From: Porphyromonadaceae bacterium
Lineage (GTDB): Bacteria; Bacteroidota; Bacteroidia; Bacteroidales; Dysgonomonadaceae
Assembly: GCA_021372865.1 (NCBI GenBank)
Contig: JAJFTO010000017.1
Span: 225,862 to 289,861 of the forward strand
Length of the DNA: 64,000 bases
Reading direction: 5' to 3'
The translations under genes and the position numbers were made by a program. The notes under the pieces are model-generated. The model worked only from the letters and a program-made list of their open reading frames with translations. It ran no database searches and was not told where the DNA came from. Below are positions 34,399-42,826 of this stretch, piece by piece (positions within the stretch are counted from its first letter, which is position 1; every line of letters starts with the position of its first letter).

Positions 34399-36389
34399 CG
34401 GCTTTGGTCAGTTTTTATTATTCCTCCGTTGGTATCGTAATAGACAAAATACAATCCGTTGTTGATGAAGCCGCCCCAATTGTTCATCCGCTCAAAGTGA
34501 AATGCGAACTGCAGGGAATTCGTGGGTACTTTTTGAATCGCCTGCTCGAAATGAGTTCCAAAGCGATTCAGTGCCGTCATGAAAAAAATACCGGTATCAT
34601 ATCCCCACATCCCATAAGAAGGATGTGTTTCCATCAGATTGCGACCATACCATTTGCTGAAATTGCTGATAAAAGCTTCTGTATCAGAATCGGTTTTATT
34701 AATGAAAAAAGGCGTAAAAATATATGTTCCAAAAAGATGAAAATCACCGATTTGTTCTGTATAAGTCTGCCACTCGGGATAACCAAAAAGACGTATTATG
34801 GTGGATGAGTCCGCTTCTCTCACCTCTTTCAGCTCCGTAATCAGTTGCCTCAGCGTGTTTGAATCAGCCGAAGTAGGAATAATTACATTTTCATTTCCCG
34901 ACCGTAACAGCGGCACAATGGCACTATTCAGTGTTCCTGTTAAAGAGATCGTTTCAAATTTTATATGATTCTCCCGCAAGTCGTGTTGCAGTTCAGAAAT
35001 AAATTCCTTTTTGTTATTTTGTTCCTCAGTGACAAAAATAATATTTGCATTACGGAATGTATTGATGAAGGCGGAAGATGCTTTTGTTTGGGTAGCGCTA
35101 GCGATGGGATTCACCTGAAAAATGTTTCCGTTGTTTAAAACTTCATCGTTACTTTGAGAGAAGGGTATCACATATTTGATGTTGTTTGCTTTTGAAAAGT
35201 CGGAAATTAAGCGGATCTGTGCATCGCTTACACCGCCTATGATCAGGTGTAATGAACGCATTTCCATGGTTTCGAGCAAACTTTCCAGTTTACTGGTATC
35301 GTCGCCCTTACCTATTTCAAAAACATATAGTTCCAGGTTGACACCGCTGTTCTTCATTGCTTCTACTGCCAGAAGAAAGCCTTCATAATACTCCTGAAGG
35401 CGGATGTGTCCTCTGCCTGTTTCATCGAGAAAGGGTAACAAAAGACCCACTTTCATTACATCTACTTTTTTCGAAACAATGTTTTGTGCCAGTAACCGGT
35501 TTGTCTCTTTCTCCGTAACACGGGAATCCTTTTCAACCAGACTCTTTTTCACCGGGATAATCAGTTCCATATTTGCTTTCAACCCTCCTCCAAGCATTGG
35601 ATTCATGCGTTCGATGTCGGACACCTCCACCTGATAATTGCGGGCAATACTGTAAAGCGTTTCCTTATTTTGTACCTTATGAACAATATTGGTCGTCTGT
35701 GTCTCATAAGGGGTAATCACTTCATACGATTCAAAAAATGGAATCCTAATAGTTTTTCCGGTTCGAAAAGTTTCGGCAGACAATCCGGGATTGGCCAGCA
35801 TCACATCTTCTGCCTTCAGCGAATAGGTCCGTGAAACCGAATAAAGCGTCTCTCCGGAAAGAATTGTATGGTAACGGTAGTTTTCCTCTTTTGTTTCGCT
35901 GATCACGCGACGTTGCGGAATAGTAAGGATTTGTCCCTCAGTGATGCCCTCGCTGGCACCAGGGTTATAACGGTTTACCTCGCCTACCGTAGTCTGATAC
36001 ATTTTAGAGATGCTATAAACTGTTTCTCCTTTTGAGACTGTATGCCGGAATGTGTTGTTCTGATCCATCAACTCACGTTGCACCGAGGAGCCGGCTGAAG
36101 ATGAAATAAGCCCTTCATTTTCAACGGTGACAGGAATCAGCAGTTCCTGCCCGTTTTTCAGGCCAGCTTTCGCGCCCGGATTATTACGGATAATCTCAGT
36201 GATAGGCACTGAGAAGAAGCGTGAAATGGCATAGAGTCCCTCACCCGATTTCACCGCGTATTTAAAAAAGCGCTGTCCATTCACGGTCACAGTTTCGGAT
36301 GGAGAATTCTGCGCCTGTACAGGCTGAAATACGATACCCAGCAGGAGCGTCAACGTCAATATCTTGATGATACAGAATATATTATGCAT
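34395..36389 (-). CDS. secreted protein with four LysM domains and a periplasmic-receptor-like domain
   Basis: A 664-aa protein: signal peptide to about residue 26, four LysM peptidoglycan-binding modules (about 41-87, 111-158, 168-216, 234-280; recurring KxGETLYSIS and NPG...G..L.IP patterns), then from about 315 a type-1 periplasmic-binding fold as in branched-chain amino acid receptors (VGLLLPFLDETGRG, IIGGVSDAQIRLISD, YVIPFSQSNDEVLN). It is thus a wall-anchored candidate sensor or scaffold. No transporter genes are adjacent; a barrel gene is coupled downstream. A -7 box (TATTTTTG) lies at 36434-36441. Confidence 0.85.
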   Translation of the reverse strand: MHNIFCIIKILTLTLLLGIVFQPVQAQNSPSETVTVNGQRFFKYAVKSGEGLYAISRFFSVPITEIIRNNPGAKAGLKNGQELLIPVTVENEGLISSSAGSSVQRELMDQNNTFRHTVSKGETVYSISKMYQTTVGEVNRYNPGASEGITEGQILTIPQRRVISETKEENYRYHTILSGETLYSVSRTYSLKAEDVMLANPGLSAETFRTGKTIRIPFFESYEVITPYETQTTNIVHKVQNKETLYSIARNYQVEVSDIERMNPMLGGGLKANMELIIPVKKSLVEKDSRVTEKETNRLLAQNIVSKKVDVMKVGLLLPFLDETGRGHIRLQEYYEGFLLAVEAMKNSGVNLELYVFEIGKGDDTSKLESLLETMEMRSLHLIIGGVSDAQIRLISDFSKANNIKYVIPFSQSNDEVLNNGNIFQVNPIASATQTKASSAFINTFRNANIIFVTEEQNNKKEFISELQHDLRENHIKFETISLTGTLNSAIVPLLRSGNENVIIPTSADSNTLRQLITELKEVREADSSTIIRLFGYPEWQTYTEQIGDFHLFGTYIFTPFFINKTDSDTEAFISNFSKWYGRNLMETHPSYGMWGYDTGIFFMTALNRFGTHFEQAIQKVPTNSLQFAFHFERMNNWGGFINNGLYFVYYDTNGGIIKTDQSR

Positions 36390-36552
36390 TTCAATCAGTT
36401 TTGTCTAAAGTTCCTTATACAACTTTTAACGCACAAAAATAGGAAAATAAATCGGAATAGTATCTTTCACCTATATCTCTTACGCATTGTTTGACAGTAA
36501 TTAAGCTATTTAAACAGAAATGCTGATAAAGATATGACATACAACTTGCTTG

Positions 36553-38085
36553 TTAAAAGGGCAGAGGTTCTTTATTTTGAAGTGGAAAACCGGATGTGTC
36601 CCCTGCATCATTTGAATGAACGCCATTTTTTGCATGACTGTTCATCCGCGAAGGCCTTTCCACATATTTTTGTCCCACCGCATAATCATCCAGATTTTTG
36701 AAACGGGCATATTCATTGTCGAAACGCATATTTGCTATACCTGTAGGTCCGTTACGATGCTTTGCTACGATAATTTCTGCGATACCTATCAGTGAATTTC
36801 CTCGTTCATCCTCAGTAATACGATAATATTCGGGACGGTGAATAAAACAAACGATGTCGGCATCCTGCTCAATAGCTCCCGACTCACGCAGGTCGGCCAA
36901 CTGAGGGCGCTTTCCCTCTGTTCCCTGACGCGTCTCCACGCCACGGTTCAACTGAGACAAGGCAATGATGGGAATATTCAGTTCCTTTGCAAGACCTTTC
37001 AGTGATCGGGAGATCATACTCACCTCCTGTTCACGGCTGCCAAAACTCATGCCACTGGCATTCATCAGCTGAAGATAGTCGATAATCAATACCCTCACCT
37101 TGTGTTCCCTTACCAGACGGCGGGCTTTAGTGCGTAATTCAAACACAGATAAACTGGGCGTGTCGTCAATATAAATGGGTGCATTGTATAAAAATTTGTG
37201 GTTTTTATCCAGCCGCTCCCACTCATCATCCGAGAGACGACCGCTTTTTATACTCTCTCCCTTAATCTGACAAACATTGACAATCAATCGGTTCACCAGT
37301 TGCACATTCGACATTTCAAGCGAAAATATGGCAACAGGCTGTTCATAATCCAGCGCGATATTCTTGGCCATGGAAAGGACAAAAGCCGTTTTACCCATGG
37401 CAGGCCGGGCTGCAATAATTACAAGATCGGAGTTCTGCCATCCCGATGTAAGCTTGTCCAATTCTTTAAATCCGGTCGGCAATCCGCTCATACCATCTTT
37501 CCGGTTTGCTGCAAGCTGAATGTTGTTCATCGCCTCCTTGATGACCGGATTAATCTGGATTACATCCTTCTTTACGTTCCGCTGGGAGATCTCAAACAAA
37601 CGGCCTTCGGTTTCCTGCATCAGATCGTCCACATCCACTGTTTCATCAAAGGCATGCTGCGACACATCGGAAGAAAATGATATCAGCTCCCGGGCCAGAT
37701 ATTTCTGAGCAATGATCCGCGCGTGATATTCGATATGCGCTGCTGAGGCGACTTTTTCCGAAAGTTCTGCCACATACACCGCTCCCCCGGCAGTATCCAG
37801 TTCTCCCTGACGTTTTAACTCTTCCACAACAGTAAGCACGTCCACCGGCTTTTGTTGCATAGCCAGGCCTTGTATTGCGCCATAAATAAGCTGATGTGTG
37901 GGATCGTAAAAACTCTCCGGCTTTAATATCTCACTTACGATTGAATAAGCGTCCTTCTCAAGCATGAGCGCTCCCAACACCGCTTCCTCCAACTCTCTGG
38001 CCTGGGGTGGTAATTTCCCGATATCGGGGGCTACCACCGTTTTTTCAATTACTTTGACTGCCGGTTTGCGTTTCGCTTTCTCCAT
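36553..38085 (-). CDS. dnaB: replicative DNA helicase DnaB
   Basis: Hexameric 5'-3' helicase of the replication fork. The 510-aa protein has the N-terminal DnaB domain (PPQARELEEAVLGALMLE), a RecA-like domain with Walker A ARPAMGKT (226-233), Walker B VLIIDYLQLM near 333, and SQLNRGVETR with the arginine-finger region. It ends with a low-complexity tail. No intein is present. The 163-bp spacer downstream and 215-bp spacer upstream hold no further gene. Confidence 0.97.
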   Translation of the reverse strand: MEKAKRKPAVKVIEKTVVAPDIGKLPPQARELEEAVLGALMLEKDAYSIVSEILKPESFYDPTHQLIYGAIQGLAMQQKPVDVLTVVEELKRQGELDTAGGAVYVAELSEKVASAAHIEYHARIIAQKYLARELISFSSDVSQHAFDETVDVDDLMQETEGRLFEISQRNVKKDVIQINPVIKEAMNNIQLAANRKDGMSGLPTGFKELDKLTSGWQNSDLVIIAARPAMGKTAFVLSMAKNIALDYEQPVAIFSLEMSNVQLVNRLIVNVCQIKGESIKSGRLSDDEWERLDKNHKFLYNAPIYIDDTPSLSVFELRTKARRLVREHKVRVLIIDYLQLMNASGMSFGSREQEVSMISRSLKGLAKELNIPIIALSQLNRGVETRQGTEGKRPQLADLRESGAIEQDADIVCFIHRPEYYRITEDERGNSLIGIAEIIVAKHRNGPTGIANMRFDNEYARFKNLDDYAVGQKYVERPSRMNSHAKNGVHSNDAGDTSGFPLQNKEPLPF

Positions 38086-38241
38086 TATTCATCGGATATT
38101 TTTAATTAACGGTAAAGTTAAGGAAGTTATTCATTTTAGATGAAAATAGGGATGCTCTTTCTTTCCCTAAGTTATGAACATTGAATGTTGATAACTTTTA
38201 AAATGTCATTTAAACAACAATAATTTTATAACCGTTATTAA

Positions 38242-38272
38242 CTTGGGTTTTACCTCCTGATTATTAACTTTG
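38242..38272 (+). promoter_or_regulatory. promoter of the dsbD-like gene
   Basis: CTTG (38242-38245), 19-bp spacer, TAACTTTG (38265-38272). One -33 mismatch from TTTG-N19-TAnnTTTG. It lies 28 bp before the ATG. Confidence 0.65.
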
Positions 38273-38300
38273 CAGATTCATCAGGATATAAAACAGAAGT

Positions 38301-40322
38301 ATGCACATAAAAAGATCAACCGCACTACTCGGTTTGTTGTTTCTTTGCGCCTCCATGGTATTTTCCCAAAACGAAGTGGTCTGGCACTTCTCGCTAAAGG
38401 ATGCGGGAAACGGTGAAATTGAGTTGTTAGCAGATGCACAAATCAAGCAGGGATGGCATCTGTATGATACAAAGATTCCCGATGGCGGACCTACCCCTAC
38501 ACAGATTAATTTTGACCGGATCGCCGGTGTAACACCCCTTGGTGAATTCCATGCCGAGACAAAAGCAAAAGTGAAGTACGACGGCATCTTCCAGATGACC
38601 ATCGGCACATTTCAGAATAATGCCCGGTTTATACAACGGCTAAAAGTGACCGACAAGGCAGGCTTCATGCTACAGGGTGACGTGAGGGCGCAGGCATGCG
38701 ACGACAGCAGCTGTACCCCTCCCCTACCGATCGATTTTTCCTTTACGGCAGCACAATTACCGGCAACAGTGACAACCCCCTCTGCCACCGGCGAAACAAG
38801 TCTGTCTTTCGCACCTTTAACAACAGGACAAGTTGCAGACAGCCTGCAAACCCCATCCTCTGTCGCCACCTCCCCGGAGATCGACAGTGACCTGCTCTGG
38901 ACACCGGTCATTGAAGACTTAAAGGCTTTTGGAATGAAGGGAAGCACTGCCGGCATGTCACTGTTCTGGATTTTCATTTCCGGCTTCATCGGGGGTCTTA
39001 TCGCACTGATTACCCCGTGTGTCTGGCCCATGATTCCCATGACAGTGAGTTTTTTCCTGAAACGTAACAAAACGGAGAAAAAGAAAGCCGTCACAGAAGC
39101 AATGGTATACGGCGCCGCCATCATTGTCATCTATGTGCTCCTCGGACTGCTGATCACCGGGATCTTCGGCGCGAGCGCGCTGAATAATCTGGCCACCAGT
39201 GCACTGTTCAATCTTATTTTCTTTGCCTTGCTGGTGGTGTTTGCCATAGCCTTCTTCGGAGGCTTTGAAATGGTACTGCCTGCAAAGTGGACCAACAAGA
39301 TGGATGCGAGGGCAGACAAGACATCGGGCGCACTGAGCATTTTCTTTATGGCATTCACCCTGGTACTGGTATCCTTTTCCTGTACAGGTCCCATCATCGG
39401 TACGCTGCTGGTGGAGGCAGCCCTGTCGGGTAGCATCCTGGGCCCGGCCATCGGCATGCTCGGATTTGCCATCGCCCTGGCCGTCCCGTTTGTACTCTTC
39501 GCCATCTTCCCGTCGTGGTTATCCAACCTGCCCAAATCAGGCGGATGGCTCAACTCGGTGAAAGTGGTACTGGGTTTCCTCGAACTGGCACTGGCATTGA
39601 AATTCCTGTCTGTGGCCGATCTTGCTTATGGATGGGGAATCCTCGACCGTGAAGTGTTTCTGGTACTGTGGATTGTGATCTTTGCCTTGCTGGGAATCTA
39701 CCTCCTTGGGAAAATTAAATTCCCAGGCGACAGCGATCTGCCTCATATTACCATACCCCGCCTTTTCCTGTCGATCATCTCGCTGGCCTTTGCCGTGTAT
39801 ATGATTCCCGGATTGTGGGGCGCTCCACTAAAAGCGATCAGCGCTTTCTCTCCTCCACTTTACACCCAGGATTTTAATCTCTACGACGGTGAAGTACATG
39901 CCCAGACAATGGATTATGAGACCGGCATCGCACTGGCGAAACAACAAAATAAGCCGGTGCTGATCGACTTTTCCGGTTACGGCTGTGTGAATTGTCGAAA
40001 GATGGAAGCCTCGGTGTGGACAGACCCTCGTGTAAAAGATATCCTTGACAATGAGTATATCCTCATCACACTCATGGTGGATGACAAAGCCAGGCTTCCC
40101 GAAATCATCGAAGTAAATGAGAATGGCAGAACAACCCGACTGAAAACCATTGGCGATAAATGGAGTTACCTGCAGCGTCACAAGTTCGGAGCCAATGCAC
40201 AACCCTATTATATCGCGCTCGACCACGACGGAAAGCCGCTCAGCCCCTCCTACGCATACGATGAAAATGTAGAGAAGTATATCGAATTCCTCCAGACAGG
40301 CTTGACAAACTTTAAAAAATAA
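38301..40322 (+). CDS. dsbD: DsbD-like thiol:disulfide interchange protein
   Basis: Moves electrons from cytoplasmic thioredoxin to periplasmic targets. The 673-aa protein has a signal peptide (ending VFSQ), an N-terminal periplasmic domain about 22-165 (LLADAQIKQGWHLYDTKIPDGG), a membrane domain of about eight helices from 215 to 510 with the paired Cys regions TPCVWPMIPMT and FSCTGPIIGT, and a C-terminal thioredoxin fold with CVNC in GYGCVNCRKME. The order is that of full-length DsbD. A natural electron donor for the lipoprotein thioredoxin at 32.4 kb (inference). Confidence 0.92.
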   Translation: MHIKRSTALLGLLFLCASMVFSQNEVVWHFSLKDAGNGEIELLADAQIKQGWHLYDTKIPDGGPTPTQINFDRIAGVTPLGEFHAETKAKVKYDGIFQMTIGTFQNNARFIQRLKVTDKAGFMLQGDVRAQACDDSSCTPPLPIDFSFTAAQLPATVTTPSATGETSLSFAPLTTGQVADSLQTPSSVATSPEIDSDLLWTPVIEDLKAFGMKGSTAGMSLFWIFISGFIGGLIALITPCVWPMIPMTVSFFLKRNKTEKKKAVTEAMVYGAAIIVIYVLLGLLITGIFGASALNNLATSALFNLIFFALLVVFAIAFFGGFEMVLPAKWTNKMDARADKTSGALSIFFMAFTLVLVSFSCTGPIIGTLLVEAALSGSILGPAIGMLGFAIALAVPFVLFAIFPSWLSNLPKSGGWLNSVKVVLGFLELALALKFLSVADLAYGWGILDREVFLVLWIVIFALLGIYLLGKIKFPGDSDLPHITIPRLFLSIISLAFAVYMIPGLWGAPLKAISAFSPPLYTQDFNLYDGEVHAQTMDYETGIALAKQQNKPVLIDFSGYGCVNCRKMEASVWTDPRVKDILDNEYILITLMVDDKARLPEIIEVNENGRTTRLKTIGDKWSYLQRHKFGANAQPYYIALDHDGKPLSPSYAYDENVEKYIEFLQTGLTNFKK

Positions 40323-40329
40323 TTATTCG

Positions 40330-40360
40330 CAGAGGCACTTTTGTGCGTCTCTGTTTTTTA
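40330..40360 (+). terminator. terminator after the dsbD-like gene
   Basis: CAGAGGCAC and GTGCGTCTCTG form a short stem with two unpaired bases, followed by six T. It lies directly before the mazG start, so mazG either has its own promoter or depends on readthrough. Confidence 0.7.
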
Positions 40361-40363
40361 GAT

Positions 40364-41146
40364 ATGAACACCAGAACGCAAAAGATGGAGGCTTTCGGAC
40401 GATTGCTCGACATCATGGATGAGCTACGGGAGAAATGCCCGTGGGACAAAGTACAAACCAACGAGAGCCTGAGGGCCAACACCATCGAAGAGACCTATGA
40501 GCTGGCGGAAGCAATCCTCAGCGACGACAATGATGAAATCAAAAAGGAGCTGGGCGATCTATTGCTCCATGTGGTCTTTTATGCAAAAATTGGAGAAGAA
40601 AAACAGGCTTTTGATGTAGGCGATGTCTGCAATGCTATTTGCGACAAGCTTATCTTCCGTCACCCGCATGTATTCGGCGACAAGCGTGCCGACAGCGCAA
40701 GCATGGTAGAAAAGTCGTGGGAACAGATCAAACTGAAAGAGAATGGAGGAAATAAAACGGTGCTTGAAGGAGTGCCCGATACGCTGCCCTCCGTGATTAA
40801 GGCATACAGAATACAGGACAAAGCCCGCAACGTAGGGTTCGATTGGAATGAGCGGCACGATGTATGGGATAAGGTGAAGGAGGAACTGGGTGAATTGGAG
40901 ACCGAAATTGAAAAGCTTGATTCCGACAGGATGGAGGCTGAGTTTGGCGACCTGCTTTTCAGTATCATTAACGCAGCCCGGCTCTACAAGGTGAATCCTG
41001 ATAACGCGCTGGAACGAACCAACAAAAAATTTATGTTCCGGTTCAATTACATGGAAAAGAAAATAAAGGAACAGGGAAGATCCCTCAAAGAAATGCCCCT
41101 TGAAGAAATGGAAGAGATCTGGCAGGAAGCGAAAAAAAAGGAGTAG
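40364..41146 (+). CDS. mazG: nucleoside triphosphate pyrophosphohydrolase MazG
   Basis: Hydrolyses non-canonical or excess NTPs to NMP and PPi. From ATG 40364 the protein is 260 aa with two MazG modules: the first with LREKCPWDKVQTNESLR and the EExxE metal motif (TIEETYELAEAI, KKELGDLLLHVVF), the second from about residue 165 (VKEELGELETEIE, EFGDLLFSIIN). A GTG 21 bp upstream lies in the terminator hairpin and is unlikely. It converges with the DUF2179 gene. Confidence 0.94.
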   Translation: MNTRTQKMEAFGRLLDIMDELREKCPWDKVQTNESLRANTIEETYELAEAILSDDNDEIKKELGDLLLHVVFYAKIGEEKQAFDVGDVCNAICDKLIFRHPHVFGDKRADSASMVEKSWEQIKLKENGGNKTVLEGVPDTLPSVIKAYRIQDKARNVGFDWNERHDVWDKVKEELGELETEIEKLDSDRMEAEFGDLLFSIINAARLYKVNPDNALERTNKKFMFRFNYMEKKIKEQGRSLKEMPLEEMEEIWQEAKKKE

Positions 41147-41149
41147 GTA

Positions 41150-41713
41150 TTACTTCCCTGGTCTCCAGCGGCTTAAAATATTCTTTCTTTTCGGAAAAAT
41201 ACCGTTTTGTTTCGTGCGCACATCTTCCACGACGTAAAAAATATTGGTGTCGAAATCATTCAATGTACGCTCCAGTGTTTTCATCTCTTTGCGATCAACC
41301 ACAGTTTCAATGATGTCCACCTCATTGGTTGATCCTGTTCCATGCGTAAGGGTCGCTCCGATATTCATCTTATTGAGCATCTGCACCAGATTTTTTCCGC
41401 TTTTTTGGGTATAAATACGGCACAAGACAATCCCGTATGCAATCCTGTTTTCTATGAGGATTCCCACGTAATTTCCAGTTGCATAGCCGGCTGCGTATGA
41501 TAAATATGAGACCAGGTCGTTTGCGCGCGTGAGAATTTGGGATATAACCACTATCCAGACAAAAACTTCCACAAAGCCGATGACGGGAGCAATATTTTTA
41601 GCCCCTTTCGACACGAAGATAATACGCAGTGTACCCAATGTTACATCGATAATACGACCGAAAAAAATTATCAATGGCAACAGCCAGGGATAAACATCTA
41701 AAAAGTCAAACAT
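41150..41713 (-). CDS. DUF2179/DUF5698 membrane protein (UPF0316 type)
   Basis: A 187-aa protein with three N-terminal membrane helices (about 10-28, 38-58, 62-80; FFGRIIDVTLGTLRIIFVSKG is the family N-terminus) and a C-terminal cytoplasmic DUF2179 domain about 110-170 (THGTGSTNEVDIIETVVDRKE). Function unknown. The stop lies 3 bp from the convergent mazG stop. The threonine aldolase gene upstream on the same strand is 53 bp away. Confidence 0.88.
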   Translation of the reverse strand: MFDFLDVYPWLLPLIIFFGRIIDVTLGTLRIIFVSKGAKNIAPVIGFVEVFVWIVVISQILTRANDLVSYLSYAAGYATGNYVGILIENRIAYGIVLCRIYTQKSGKNLVQMLNKMNIGATLTHGTGSTNEVDIIETVVDRKEMKTLERTLNDFDTNIFYVVEDVRTKQNGIFPKRKNILSRWRPGK

Positions 41714-41766
41714 ATACTATTTTAATCATGAATAAAGGAGATAGCTCCTCCATGGTTATTAATTAA

Positions 41767-42792
41767 TCAATCTGTAAGCTGCCTGAGGTAATTGATGAAA
41801 TCGTCGACATCCTGCTGCGTGGTGTCCCACGAACAGACAAGGCGCATTTCGTTGCGACTTTCATCCCAGTCGTAAAAGAAATAGCGTTCCCTCAACTTGT
41901 CGGTGATCTCTTTTGGAAGAATGAAAAACAGTGCGTTCGATTCCACAGGCTGCGTAATCTCAATACCTTTCACATGCTGCATCTTATTCCACAACGACCG
42001 GGCTGAAGCATTGGATTTCTGTGCATTCTCAAGCCATAGGTTTTCATTCAGGTAGGGAATGAACTGCGCTGCAATATATCGCATCTTGGAATATAACTGG
42101 GTTGTTTGTTTCCGGTAATATTTAAGATGTGCGGCCAGCTCCTTCCGTAATGGCACAAGTGCCTCTCCAAACATCAGACCGTTCTTGGTGCCGCCCAGCG
42201 TGAAAATATCCACTCCGCAATCGGTGGTGATCTCTTTCAGTGTCACATTCAGATAAGCACAGGCGTTGGCAATGCGGGTACCATCTACAAAGAGATACAT
42301 ATCGTGGGCATGTGCCAGGTCGGCAAGCGCTTTTAATTCATCGGGTGTATAGCATGTCCCCAGCTCGGTAGTCTGCGAGATCGCGATTACTTTCGGTTGG
42401 GAATGATGCTCAAAGCCGAAGCCATGAAGATGGGGAAGAACCAGCTCGGGGGTAAGCTTTCCGTTAGGAGTGACGGCCTCTTTCAGCGAAGCGCCGGTCA
42501 ATTTCACAGGCGAACCGCACTCATCCACGGCAATGTGCGCCGTAGCCGCACAAATGACGGAATGAAAAGGAAGCGTGCAGGCTTGCAATGCCACCACATT
42601 CGCACCGGTTCCGTTAAAAAGAAAAAAAGGTTCAACGCTGCTGTCTTCGAGCAGTGTACGTATTTCCACCTCTGCCTGTCGGGTCCATGGGTCATCGCCA
42701 TAGGCAATGGTATGATCTATGTTTGCTTCCGTCAATGCCCGGATGATACGCGGGTGCACCCCTGAATTGTTGTCGCTTCCAAAACTCCGCAT
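41767..42792 (-). CDS. ltaE: low-specificity threonine aldolase-type PLP enzyme
   Basis: Cleaves beta-hydroxy amino acids such as threonine to glycine and an aldehyde. The 341-aa protein starts with the family sequence RSFGSDNNSGVHPRI, has HIAVDECGSP near 88, FVDGTRIANA near 170 (cofactor Asp) and the Schiff-base Lys in FTLGGTKNG near 200. The ATG at 42792 is followed downstream by DUF2179. It lies 34 bp after metH; a weak -7 box (TATTTTTG, 42813-42820) sits inside the metH end. Confidence 0.9.
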   Translation of the reverse strand: MRSFGSDNNSGVHPRIIRALTEANIDHTIAYGDDPWTRQAEVEIRTLLEDSSVEPFFLFNGTGANVVALQACTLPFHSVICAATAHIAVDECGSPVKLTGASLKEAVTPNGKLTPELVLPHLHGFGFEHHSQPKVIAISQTTELGTCYTPDELKALADLAHAHDMYLFVDGTRIANACAYLNVTLKEITTDCGVDIFTLGGTKNGLMFGEALVPLRKELAAHLKYYRKQTTQLYSKMRYIAAQFIPYLNENLWLENAQKSNASARSLWNKMQHVKGIEITQPVESNALFFILPKEITDKLRERYFFYDWDESRNEMRLVCSWDTTQQDVDDFINYLRQLTD

Positions 42793-42826
42793 AAAAAATG
42801 ATTTTTGTTATGCAAAAATACAAAAT

